From positions 1-8,355 of the forward strand of contig CAZMMW010000035.1 in the NCBI GenBank assembly GCA_964567515.1: a stretch of DNA of 8,355 nt. Direction: 5' to 3'. Origin of the DNA: JBBIVB01 sp964567515. GTDB taxonomy: Bacteria > Patescibacteriota > Patescibacteriia > Veblenbacterales > UBA10138. Position numbers and translations under genes: made by a program. The notes under the pieces were generated by a model. The model searched no databases. It was not told the origin of the DNA and worked only from the letters and a program-made list of their open reading frames with translations. This document shows positions 1 through 7,067 of the stretch, in pieces (position 1 is the stretch's first letter; each line of letters begins with the position of its first letter).

Positions 1-25
1 TAAGATATCCAAGATTTTCTCTCAT
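1..25 (-). CDS. Possible start of the next gene, cut by the window edge
   Basis: An ATG on the minus strand at 23-25 opens a frame that runs to the window edge without a stop (MRENLGYL...). It lies 45 nt beyond the DUF2304 stop, in the same direction as the whole locus, so it could be the next operon gene. There is no Shine-Dalgarno sequence, and eight codons are far too few to identify a family. It may be chance. Confidence 0.22.
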
Positions 26-70
26 AGCTTAATAGTTTAGTTTAAGTTAGGTAATTTGGCAATGATCCGA

Positions 71-418
71 TTATTTATCCTTAGCATCAGGTTTATCATG
101 ATTCCGCCAAGATAATTCGCGGACAATTTGCGTTAATTGCCGTTCGATTTTTTCTAAGCGCATAAAAATCTTAAACAATAAATAAAAAATAACTAACAAA
201 GCTAGATAAACCACCAAGTCGGCACCTCTGCCCACTCCTAAAACATTAGCTATATAAGTCGTCGCTTGTGGTATCAATACCAACCAACCGACTGCTAGCC
301 AAAACAAAAACCAAGCTATAAATTCCATCAAAGACAATTCTTTCTTCTGCCAACGCTGCCAAATACGCCACCAAACAAAAAGAATAAAAAATAAAATAAT
401 AATTTGTATAGCCGACAT
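71..418 (-). CDS. DUF2304-family small membrane protein
   Basis: A 115-residue integral membrane protein of the DUF2304 type. Three hydrophobic segments are visible at about residues 4-20, 31-50 and 67-86. A basic/acidic amphipathic tail follows (about 86-103, FMRLEKIERQLTQIVREL) with a polar C-terminus. The GRGADLVVYL stretch before the last membrane segment, followed by the KIERQLTQ helix, is what I recognise as the family signature. The start codon is 3 nt after the stop of the GT2 gene, so the two are surely co-transcribed. From established knowledge, DUF2304 proteins are often encoded next to GT2 polyprenyl-phosphate sugar transferases, and their biochemical role is not settled. I infer a partner or membrane scaffold for that transferase. 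Family assignment is fairly sure; function is not known. Confidence 0.85.
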   Translation of the reverse strand: MSAIQIIILFFILFVWWRIWQRWQKKELSLMEFIAWFLFWLAVGWLVLIPQATTYIANVLGVGRGADLVVYLALLVIFYLLFKIFMRLEKIERQLTQIVRELSWRNHDKPDAKDK

Positions 419-421
419 AAA

Positions 422-1096
422 TTATCTAATTACTTTACCAATAAATAAATCCCTGATAATTCGCCAAATATCACTAACAGAATTGGCTTTGGCTTTATTA
501 AGTGAATAATTAGTATAATGCACCGTAATCGGAACTTCTTCATAAGGAAGACGCAAGCGTCCTATTTCATGCAATATTTCCGAAGTCAAAGCCTTACGCT
601 CTTGGCTAAAATTTATCATGCTGGCCGCTTGGCGCGTAAAACCTCTAAAACCGTTCTGGGCATCAGTTAATTTGACGCCGGAGAAAAACCAAGTGAATAA
701 AATCGCCCCTTTTAAAATTAATCGCCTGGTTATAGGCAAACCAATGGTTTTACCCAAAAATCTGGAACCTAAAGTAACTTCTGCTCTCCCAACTAATAAT
801 GGCTTTAATATTTTTGGCAATTCTTCAGCTTCAAACTGACCATCAGCATCAAAATGCACTATAAAATCAGCTCCTATTTTTAAAGCATACATAGTACCGG
901 TAATGATAGCCGCCCCATAATCGCGATTAACTAAATGCCGTAAAACCAAGGCGCCGGATGCTCTGGCTATCTTTCCGGTGCCGTCTTGCGAACCGTCATC
1001 TACCACGATAACTTTATCTACCAACGGTAATAAAGAAGTAACTATTGACCCAATAGTTTTTGCTTCATTGTAAGCTGGTATAACCACTACGATCAT
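422..1096 (-). CDS. Glycosyltransferase family 2, polyprenyl-phosphate sugar synthase type (DPM1/GtrB-like)
   Basis: A 224-residue GT-A fold glycosyltransferase. It shows the N-terminal PAYNE motif (7-11), a VVDDGSQDGT nucleotide-binding motif (32-40), the metal-binding DADGQ (83-87), GSRF (110-113), and DAQNGFRGF (145-153), which is typical of dolichol/polyprenyl-phosphate mannose or glucose synthases. The length equals that of a catalytic domain alone. It lacks the C-terminal membrane segments of full GtrB, although 128-141 is fairly hydrophobic. The likely reaction is transfer of a sugar from a nucleotide donor to polyprenyl phosphate at the inner membrane face; donor and product are unknown. 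The start overlaps the end of the upstream epimerase gene by 4 bp (ATGA) and has a strong ribosome site. DUF2304 follows after 3 nt. GtrA, the usual membrane partner, is encoded in the same locus. Confidence 0.92.
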   Translation of the reverse strand: MIVVVIPAYNEAKTIGSIVTSLLPLVDKVIVVDDGSQDGTGKIARASGALVLRHLVNRDYGAAIITGTMYALKIGADFIVHFDADGQFEAEELPKILKPLLVGRAEVTLGSRFLGKTIGLPITRRLILKGAILFTWFFSGVKLTDAQNGFRGFTRQAASMINFSQERKALTSEILHEIGRLRLPYEEVPITVHYTNYSLNKAKANSVSDIWRIIRDLFIGKVIR

Positions 1097-2019
1097 GACT
1101 TAGTCTCCTTAAACCATTTATAAGTTTCGGCCAAACCTTCAGCTAAAGAAAATTTTGGCAGCCAACCTAATTCTTGTTTAGCTAACTTGGCCTCCAAAGC
1201 GCTAAAACGGACATCTCCCTCGCCTCGCGCTGGCGTATAATTTATTTTAAAAATTTGTCCTGACACTTGTTGTAAAGCTTTTACCAATTGAATAATAGTA
1301 GTTTGTTCGCCTGTACCAATATTATACTTGCCGCGCCCACGATCTGGAGCTTGGCGCAACGCCTGCACCACATCGGCCACATAGACGAAGTCGCGGGTTT
1401 GCTGTCCATCGCCATGCACAGTTACTACCTTGCCTTCTAAAATCTGTCTTATAAAAATACTGATCACTCCGCTTTCCCAGCTATTATCTTGTCTGGGGCC
1501 ATAAACATTAGCTAGGCGCAACACTAAATAAGGTAGACCAAAACGCTCTTGATAAAGTTCTAAATATCTTTCAGTTGTTAATTTTGCCTGTCCATAAGGT
1601 GATAAAGGTTTTGCGCTTTCAGTTTCCGGGGTTGGAATTAAGCCGCTGTCTCCGTAAATTGCCCCACCAGTAGAAACAAAAACAAACTTCTTAACCCTAT
1701 TCTGCCTAGCGGCTTCTATTACATTAATAGATCCTAAAATATTAACTTCGGTATCAAACAAAGGCTTGGCTAAAGAAACTGGCACGCTGGCTTGGGCAGC
1801 CAAATGAAAAATATAATCGGGTTTTATTTTATGAATTAACCGAGGCAGTGTTTTGGCTCTGATATCTGTTTTAAAAAATTTAGCGCGCCTATTAACATTT
1901 TCTTTTTTACCAGTAGATAGATTATCAATCACCGCCACGTCAAAACCATCCCCTATTAGTTTATCTACTAAATGAGAACCGATGAATCCAGCGCCGCCTG
2001 TGACTATAACTTTTTTCAT
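1093..2019 (-). CDS. NAD-dependent epimerase/dehydratase, UDP-glucose 4-epimerase-like (extended SDR)
   Basis: A 308-residue extended short-chain dehydrogenase. The N-terminal Rossmann motif is TGGAGFIGSH (7-16), and Asp32 follows beta-strand 2, fitting NAD binding. FHLAAQ (71-76), the catalytic STGGAIYG segment (116-123) and the Tyr142-x3-Lys146 pair in SPYGQAK come next, then LANVYGPRQ (169-177), RDFVYVADV (209-217) and a C-terminal LGWLPKFSL (284-292). Length and motif order are complete. Such enzymes use NAD to invert or modify hexoses bound to UDP; the GGAIYG and SPYG motifs fit 4-epimerases of GalE/WbpP type, but the exact sugar cannot be told. It overlaps the GT2 gene by 4 bp and is separated from metK by a long palindrome. 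There is no Shine-Dalgarno before its ATG. It likely feeds sugar nucleotides to the local glycan pathway. Confidence 0.9.
   Translation of the reverse strand: MKKVIVTGGAGFIGSHLVDKLIGDGFDVAVIDNLSTGKKENVNRRAKFFKTDIRAKTLPRLIHKIKPDYIFHLAAQASVPVSLAKPLFDTEVNILGSINVIEAARQNRVKKFVFVSTGGAIYGDSGLIPTPETESAKPLSPYGQAKLTTERYLELYQERFGLPYLVLRLANVYGPRQDNSWESGVISIFIRQILEGKVVTVHGDGQQTRDFVYVADVVQALRQAPDRGRGKYNIGTGEQTTIIQLVKALQQVSGQIFKINYTPARGEGDVRFSALEAKLAKQELGWLPKFSLAEGLAETYKWFKETKS
1105..1110 (-). promoter_or_regulatory. Strong Shine-Dalgarno site of the GT2 gene
   Basis: AAGGAG on the minus strand, 8 nt before the ATG at 1096, inside the 3' end of the upstream epimerase gene. It supports this start and the 4-bp overlap. 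It is the only strong Shine-Dalgarno sequence I see; most other genes here have none. Confidence 0.8.
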
Positions 2020-2157
2020 AAATTCTAAATCTTAAATACTAATTTCTAAACAAATCCCAAACCCTAATACCTAAACAAATTATTGAATTTAATATTTTGA
2101 TATTGGAAATTAGACATTGGGAATTATTTAGAATTTAGATATTAGGATTTAAAATTT
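2020..2157. repeat. AT-rich 138-bp imperfect palindrome filling the metK-epimerase spacer
   Basis: The arms 2020-2074 and 2103-2157 are imperfect reverse complements. Aligned without gaps they pair at 41 of 55 positions (25 of the outermost 31), around a loop of about 28 nt. The element runs from just outside the epimerase start codon to the first base of the metK stop codon, so it fills the whole spacer. The composition is almost entirely runs of A and T broken by CTAAA/TTTAG-type words. I recall similar hairpins between genes in many candidate-phylum genomes, but cannot search for them. It could form a large RNA hairpin between the two genes in the mRNA and modulate expression or stability. 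It encodes no protein. Confidence 0.75.
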
Positions 2158-3308
2158 TATTTTAAATATTTCCTCAACCCTAGCGCCTGATCCGTTCTCT
2201 CCCAGCTAAAGGCTACTTCCCGGCGTCCAAAATGACCATACACAGCAGTCTGACTATAAATCGGACGACGCAAATGCAAATAATCAATAATGCCATGGGG
2301 CGTTAAAGGGAAATGTTTAGATATTAAACTAGTTATTTTTTCGTCAACCAATTTACCTGTACCAAAAGTATTAACATTAACTGACAAAGGATCGCTTTGG
2401 CCAATAACATAAGCCAACTGCACCTCGCATTCAGAAGCTAATCCCGCGGCGACTATATTTTTAGCTATATAACGAGCCATATAACTGGCTGACCGATCAA
2501 CCTTAGATGGATCCTTGCCGGAAAAACAACCGCCGCCATGCCTGCCCCGGCCGCCATAAGTATCAACTATTATTTTGCGACCAGTCAATCCAGTATCAGC
2601 TTCCGGACCGCCAACCACAAAACGTCCGGTAGCGTTGATATAAAATTTTGTTTTTCTATCAACCAATTTACCAACTATCGGTTTAATAACTTTATTTAAA
2701 ATATCTTGCTGTAAACGTTGATAAGATATTTTTGGGTGATGTTGCGCCGCTATTACTATATTAGCTAAACGTACTGGTTTTTTATTACGATATTCTACTG
2801 CCACCTGTGTTTTGCCATCTGGCCGCAAATATTTAATAATCTCCCTCTGCCTGACATGCGCCAATCGTCTAGCTAATTTATGGGCCAACATAATTGGCAA
2901 AGGCATTAATTCTGGGGTTTCATTACAGGCATAACCAAACATTAATCCCTGATCACCGGCGCCTAGCTTATGATAGCCTCTCACTACCCCTTGTTTAATA
3001 TCAGCGCTTTGCTCATGTAAAGAAACCAAAACTCCGGCGTCTTCCCAATCTAAACCATAATCAGGGTTATCATAACCAATTCGCCTTAAAACTTGACGAG
3101 TTGTTTTTTGCACATCACAAAAACCGCGAGTAGACACTTCGCCGCCAACAACTATTACGCCAGCGGTAGCAAAAGTCTCTATACCGGCTCTGGTATAAGG
3201 ATCTTGTTGTAATAAATTATCTAAAATAGAATCAGAAATTTGATCGCAAATTTTATCCGGATGACCCTCGGTAACTGATTCTGAAGTAAAAATAGAAAAA
3301 TCCGCCAT
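2157..3308 (-). CDS. metK: S-adenosylmethionine synthetase (methionine adenosyltransferase)
   Basis: A 383-residue, full-length MetK, which makes S-adenosylmethionine from ATP and L-methionine in the cytoplasm. Visible hallmarks are SESVTEGHPDK (9-19, ATP-binding His16 and Asp18), the first family signature GAGDQGLMFGYA (116-127), GGPEADTGLTGRKIIVDTYGG (233-253), the P-loop-like second signature HGGGCFSGKDPSKVDRS (257-273) and the C-terminal GHFGRREVAFSWERTDQA (358-375). The second signature usually reads GGGAFSGKD, so Cys261 replaces the common Ala; all charged active-site residues around it are kept. It starts 8 nt after the stop of the SDR gene, too short a gap for a SAM riboswitch, and has no Shine-Dalgarno. 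The candidate promoter at 4375-4403 probably drives both. Its place among nucleotide-sugar genes may be simple operon packing. Confidence 0.97.
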   Translation of the reverse strand: MADFSIFTSESVTEGHPDKICDQISDSILDNLLQQDPYTRAGIETFATAGVIVVGGEVSTRGFCDVQKTTRQVLRRIGYDNPDYGLDWEDAGVLVSLHEQSADIKQGVVRGYHKLGAGDQGLMFGYACNETPELMPLPIMLAHKLARRLAHVRQREIIKYLRPDGKTQVAVEYRNKKPVRLANIVIAAQHHPKISYQRLQQDILNKVIKPIVGKLVDRKTKFYINATGRFVVGGPEADTGLTGRKIIVDTYGGRGRHGGGCFSGKDPSKVDRSASYMARYIAKNIVAAGLASECEVQLAYVIGQSDPLSVNVNTFGTGKLVDEKITSLISKHFPLTPHGIIDYLHLRRPIYSQTAVYGHFGRREVAFSWERTDQALGLRKYLK

Positions 3309-3316
3309 AAAATAAT

Positions 3317-4339
3317 CTAACGATGAGCCTTCAGCCCTAAAACATTACGATGGGCTTTAAGATAATCAACAGTTTGTCGCAATCCTTCTGTAAAAGACAC
3401 CAAAGGAAACCAACCTAATAACTCTTTAGCTTTGGCAATATCCGGCACCCCTTGTTTAACTATATAAGGAGGTACATTTTCATCCACCTTGATTTCAGAA
3501 TGAGAATTGGTCAAGATAATAATTTGCTTGGCCACTTCTTCAATAGCATGCAAGTCAGGATTGCCTAAATTAAAGATGGCAGTAACCTCTGTTTCACCCA
3601 ACTTAATCAAACCATCAATTATATCAGACACGTAACAAAAAGTGGCCAATGATTTTGGTGAACCATAAATTATTAAAGGTTCGTTACTTAAAGCTTTCAC
3701 TATAAAATCAGGAATCAACCGACCGTCATCAACTTTTAACCGCGAACCATAAGTATTAAAAATACGAGCTATCTTCCAATCAATTTTTTTGTGTTCACCA
3801 TAATTAACCACCAGACTTTCGGCAAACCTTTTTCCTTCATTATAACAACTCCTGATTCCTACCGGATCAATAAAACCCCAGTAGTCCTCGTTAAACGCTT
3901 GATGATCTTGGGGTTCACCATAAATCGCCGAAGTGGAGGCATGAACAAATTTAGCCCCGTACTTTACTGCTAAATCCAACAAATTCTTAGTGGCATAAGC
4001 GTTGGTCTCTAATGTTTCTAATGGTAAATGCCGATACTCTTTGGGCGAAGTGGGACAAGCTAGATTAAAAATTTTTTGTATGCCTTGATATTTTACCTTA
4101 AACTTTTTTACCTCCGGCAAAGACTCTAAATCAAGCGGCTCTCGTAAATCATGTTTAATAAATTCAAAATTACCCTGCTGCAACAACAAATCAATATTTT
4201 CCTCACTACCAGTGATAAAATTATCAATACAAATAACATTATATGATTTAACCAAAGTGTCACATAAATGAGATCCTATAAAACCAGCTCCGCCGGCTAC
4301 TAAGACATTGGGTCTATCTAAAATTTGTTTATAAGCCAT
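3317..4339 (-). CDS. UDP-glucuronate-decarboxylase-like extended SDR with altered active-site residues
   Basis: A 340-residue NAD-dependent extended SDR. Motifs: GGAGFIGSH (16-24), Asp39 for NAD, NLACPTSP (92-99), STSAIYG (135-141), EDYWGFIDPVGIRSCYNEGK (151-170, catalytic Tyr166 and Lys170), ARIFNTYGSR (191-200), DDGRLIPDF (204-212), YVSD (236-239) and PDIAKAKELLGW (299-310). The CPTSP, RSCYNEGKR and RIFNTYG motifs are those of UDP-xylose synthase (UXS/ArnA dehydrogenase branch). However, the Glu that follows STS in UXS is Ala138 here. The Arg expected just before PDI in UXS/ArnA (RKPDI) reads GVPDI, and the Arg of TRAF is also Ala (about 232). Decarboxylation is therefore doubtful; an epimerase or dehydratase role on a related nucleotide sugar is possible. 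The C-terminus carries a duplicated LKAHR. The stop is TAG, 8 nt before metK. Confidence 0.85.
   Translation of the reverse strand: MAYKQILDRPNVLVAGGAGFIGSHLCDTLVKSYNVICIDNFITGSEENIDLLLQQGNFEFIKHDLREPLDLESLPEVKKFKVKYQGIQKIFNLACPTSPKEYRHLPLETLETNAYATKNLLDLAVKYGAKFVHASTSAIYGEPQDHQAFNEDYWGFIDPVGIRSCYNEGKRFAESLVVNYGEHKKIDWKIARIFNTYGSRLKVDDGRLIPDFIVKALSNEPLIIYGSPKSLATFCYVSDIIDGLIKLGETEVTAIFNLGNPDLHAIEEVAKQIIILTNSHSEIKVDENVPPYIVKQGVPDIAKAKELLGWFPLVSFTEGLRQTVDYLKAHRNVLGLKAHR
3320..3361 (-). repeat. Short direct repeat at the 3' end of the UXS-like gene
   Basis: Two 15-nt copies (3320-3334 and 3347-3361, period 27 nt) encode LKAHR twice at the very C-terminus of the SDR. They differ at 3 of 15 bases, all third codon positions (CTT/CTG, AAA/AAG, GCC/GCT). 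This suggests an old in-frame tandem duplication that added a nine-residue tail beyond the usual family end. Confidence 0.6.
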
Positions 4340-4374
4340 AAATTTATAACTATTGATTAATGAAACGTGATTTT

Positions 4375-4403
4375 ATTCTACTTAATTTTACCTTTTTTTT
4401 CAA
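4375..4403 (-). promoter_or_regulatory. Candidate sigma70-type promoter for the UXS-like SDR and metK
   Basis: On the minus strand, TTGAAA (-35, 4398-4403), a 17-nt spacer containing an A-rich tract, and TAGAAT (-10, 4375-4380) lie in the 74-bp gap after the GtrA gene. Each hexamer matches consensus at 5 of 6 positions. It would give a leader of about 30 nt before the ATG at 4339. No clear terminator separates it from the upstream genes, so it may be internal to a longer operon. Confidence 0.6.
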
Positions 4404-4413
4404 ACTATAAATA

Positions 4414-4830
4414 TCAAGCGCTAGTTTTAAAAATATACTTTCGAACTACAGTGTAATAAATTAATAAAGCTACGGCATTGGAAAAAAGTTTAGCTACAAT
4501 ATCAGGCCAAAAGTAAAAAGCGGTAAACAACCAAAGTCCAGCTTGAATTAATCCTAAATAAATAGCGGAGGTGACAAAAAATTTTAAATAGGCGCTAAGC
4601 CAAGATGCAGACGACCGCCCAAAAGTCCATAAATAATGCCAAATAAAATTATGAAGATTGGCTAAAAAGATGGCGATGACGTTGGCCCATAAATAATTTT
4701 GCTGCCACCAAGCAAACCCGCGAGTCAGGCCAAGATAAATAGAATAATCAACTACAGCGCCACCCAAGCCCACTACTATAAATCTTAAAAAACGCTTGTC
4801 TTTCAGTAATAATAAAGCGGAACGTATCAT
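4414..4830 (-). CDS. GtrA-family membrane protein
   Basis: A 138-residue polytopic membrane protein of the GtrA family. Four hydrophobic segments lie at about 15-37, 46-68, 80-104 and 110-130. The N-terminal RFIVVGLGGAVVDY (16-29) and the NFIWHYLWTF motif (61-70) after the second segment are family hallmarks; the length is typical. GtrA proteins are thought to flip or help transfer polyprenyl-phosphate-linked sugars across the cytoplasmic membrane, usually beside a GT2 enzyme, and one is encoded 3.3 kb downstream. The gene starts 7 nt after the stop of the S8 protease gene, so the two are probably co-transcribed from the promoter at 7037-7065. It ends with TGA. It could serve any of several polyprenyl-sugar pathways. 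Confidence 0.9.
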   Translation of the reverse strand: MIRSALLLLKDKRFLRFIVVGLGGAVVDYSIYLGLTRGFAWWQQNYLWANVIAIFLANLHNFIWHYLWTFGRSSASWLSAYLKFFVTSAIYLGLIQAGLWLFTAFYFWPDIVAKLFSNAVALLIYYTVVRKYIFKTSA

Positions 4831-4837
4831 GTAAAAA

Positions 4838-7024
4838 TTATTTAAAGACTGCTACTTTGAGTCCGCCACGAAAATTTTTATCGCCCACAAAAAATTGTGA
4901 TAAAACCTTGCCGCTGCTATCAAAGATACGCACTTGAGGACCACCGTTACCTTGAGGAGTAGTAATAATTTCTCGACGACTGTCATTGTTCACATCCCCT
5001 ACCGCTATATTAACTCCGCCACTAAACTTTTTATCATAAGCCCAAAATCTATTAACTAATTTTCCTTGATAAGTTAAAACCAACACTTCTGCTTTGCCGC
5101 CTTTACCTGCAGATAATATGATTTCTTCGCGTTTATCATTATCTAAATCGCCTACTGCTAAATTTAGTCCGCCTGCAGGAATGTCTACGGGCGACTTTAT
5201 CTGATACTTTTTATAACCATTTCTGGTGGTTATCATGATTGGTAAACGACTTGCCACTTGAGGGGCGACTAAAATTTCCATAATACCGTCATTGTCTACA
5301 TCACCTGCCGCTACGTTTAAACCGCTGTTATAATCTTCATAAGGTACAAATTGCGAAATCAACTCTCCCTTGCCATTATAAATACGAATGGTGCCTAGAG
5401 CTTTTTTATTAGTGGCTACAATAATATCATCTTGTTTATTATTATTAACATCAGCCACGGCCAAACTAAGACCGCCTTTATATCCCTCCCAAAAAGCCAT
5501 AAATTCAAATTTCAAATTTCCTGTCTGGTCAAAGATTCTAATATGCGGACTGCCACCGCTCCTGGGCGCTGTAACAATTTCTCTTTGCCCATCGCCATCT
5601 ACATCGCCCACTGCCAAATTAATACCGCTAATAAATTGCGGCGCATAAGCTAAAAACGACGACATCAACTGACCGTTTTTATCTAATTTTTGCACTTGCG
5701 CTTTACTGTTAGCAAAAGGCGCCACCATTATAGAACTGGTAGACACAAAGGTTGTCTGTTGGGCCAGCTCCATAGCTGCTCCCACATTAAGACGACGACC
5801 GGTCTTGCCAGCAAGTTTAGGATTAGCAGAACTAATACTATCGCCAGCCACAATCAAAATATCGCGTAATTGAGCCGGACTATAACGCGGGTAAAAACTT
5901 TTTAACAAGGCGAGGGCGCCGGAAACCATCGGCGCCGCCACCGAGGTTCCATTCCAATAGCCGCCGTAATTACTTTTAAATTCAGGATGCGCCGAGTCGC
6001 TAAACTGGGTGCTGAAAATATTTACTCCCGGCGCTGCCAGGTCAACACAACGCGAACCATAATTAGAAAAACTAGCCAAAATATCATTGCCATCAACAGC
6101 GGCTACGCCAATTATTTGATTTTCTCCAGAATAGCCATCGTTACATACTGGATACTGGGGTATTTTATCCATATCTATACCTACTCCGGCTTCGGCACCG
6201 GCGGCTGCCACCACCAAGACGCCGGCTTTATAAGCACGTGTAATGGCATCTTGTAAAACCGGATCGGAATGCGGCCCCACAAAACTTAAATTAATAATAT
6301 CAGCGCCGTTGGCTACAGCATAATTAATTGCCCGTGTTACTGTCACGGTATTGCCAATTCCCTTAGCATCCAAAACTCTCAAAGGCATAATGCGGGCCGA
6401 CCAATCTACTCCCACTACACTAACGGCCGTTGCCACTCCAGCTACTATGGTACCATGATTGATGGCCAACTCTGTCCAACCTACTTCAAATTTGGGACGC
6501 GGATCAGAAACATTGCTAATAAAATCCCAACCATGCTGATCATCAACAAAACCATTATTATCATTATCTATATTATCATTCGGCACTTCCCAAGCATTAA
6601 ACCAAATATTATCTTTCAAATCTTGATTATTAATATCCACTCCTGAATCAAGAATGGCAATAATAGGTCTTAGCGTCTGTTTAGGCAAATCGCTCCAAAC
6701 CTGTGGTAAATTAATCTGTTGTAAATATTTTTTTTGCCAAACATAGCCTGGGTCATTAGGCGCTAAAGACAACTGATAATGTTGTATCGGCACTACTAAT
6801 TTAATATCAGCGCGTTGCTGCAACTTGCTAATAGCTTGACTGGCTGACTCGCCTGTTTGGCAGCTATAACTAGTTACTTCACCTGAAAACCAACTAATGG
6901 CCAACTTGCAACTTTGACTATTAGCGCTCCTTGTGGTGTGTGGATTATAAATTAAAGCCGCCACTAAACTTATTAGAATGGCGCTTACAAATTGTACTTT
7001 CAATTTAGTGGATAATTTTATCAT
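4838..7024 (-). CDS. Exported subtilisin-like (S8) serine protease with C-terminal FG-GAP-like beta-propeller
   Basis: A 728-residue secreted protein. Residues 1-34 look like a signal peptide (basic start, hydrophobic 11-26, likely cut near RSA). Residues 35-110 resemble an S8 pro-region ending in the usual APNDPGYVWQKKYLQQINLPQVW. The catalytic domain spans about 118-420, with Asp126 (AILDSGVD), His190 (NHGTIVAGV) and Ser361 (NGTSVAAPM); a Ca-binding-like DNIDNDNNGFVDD insert lies at 150-162. The oxyanion Asn expected in AAGN is Ala277 (AAGAEAG). The four cysteines (39, 55, 294, 326) are all in the exported N-terminal part and could form two disulfides. Residues 432-728 hold five repeats of about 51 residues with GDVDxDG-type motifs near 474, 525, 575, 626 and 677, plus a closing strand. 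There is no C-terminal anchor. Substrate unknown; a surface or adhesion role is inferred. Confidence 0.93.
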   Translation of the reverse strand: MIKLSTKLKVQFVSAILISLVAALIYNPHTTRSANSQSCKLAISWFSGEVTSYSCQTGESASQAISKLQQRADIKLVVPIQHYQLSLAPNDPGYVWQKKYLQQINLPQVWSDLPKQTLRPIIAILDSGVDINNQDLKDNIWFNAWEVPNDNIDNDNNGFVDDQHGWDFISNVSDPRPKFEVGWTELAINHGTIVAGVATAVSVVGVDWSARIMPLRVLDAKGIGNTVTVTRAINYAVANGADIINLSFVGPHSDPVLQDAITRAYKAGVLVVAAAGAEAGVGIDMDKIPQYPVCNDGYSGENQIIGVAAVDGNDILASFSNYGSRCVDLAAPGVNIFSTQFSDSAHPEFKSNYGGYWNGTSVAAPMVSGALALLKSFYPRYSPAQLRDILIVAGDSISSANPKLAGKTGRRLNVGAAMELAQQTTFVSTSSIMVAPFANSKAQVQKLDKNGQLMSSFLAYAPQFISGINLAVGDVDGDGQREIVTAPRSGGSPHIRIFDQTGNLKFEFMAFWEGYKGGLSLAVADVNNNKQDDIIVATNKKALGTIRIYNGKGELISQFVPYEDYNSGLNVAAGDVDNDGIMEILVAPQVASRLPIMITTRNGYKKYQIKSPVDIPAGGLNLAVGDLDNDKREEIILSAGKGGKAEVLVLTYQGKLVNRFWAYDKKFSGGVNIAVGDVNNDSRREIITTPQGNGGPQVRIFDSSGKVLSQFFVGDKNFRGGLKVAVFK

Positions 7025-7036
7025 TGATACCTTACT

Positions 7037-7065
7037 AATATAACAAATAAACGCTCAGGTGTGAA
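7037..7065 (-). promoter_or_regulatory. Candidate sigma70-type promoter for the S8 protease gene
   Basis: On the minus strand, TTCACA (-35, 7060-7065), a 17-nt spacer and TATATT (-10, 7037-7042); each hexamer matches consensus at 5 of 6. The -10 ends 12 nt before the ATG at 7024, so the leader would be only about 5 nt, or slightly longer if the start site is earlier. An AAGG (7030-7033) 5 nt before the ATG could act as a weak Shine-Dalgarno only if the transcript includes it. Confidence 0.6.
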
Positions 7066-7067
7066 TG

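Noticed and set aside
618..839. Plus-strand ORF inside the GT2 gene
   Set aside because: It is antisense to a complete glycosyltransferase with all motifs; no ribosome site or recognisable domain.
3309..3316. SAM riboswitch controlling metK
   Set aside because: The gap before metK is only 8 nt, and the upstream spacer 4340-4413 shows no SAM riboswitch-like structure.
5388..5653. Plus-strand ORFs of 70-86 codons inside the protease gene
   Set aside because: They are shadows of the strongly supported minus-strand propeller repeats, with low-complexity and unrecognisable products.
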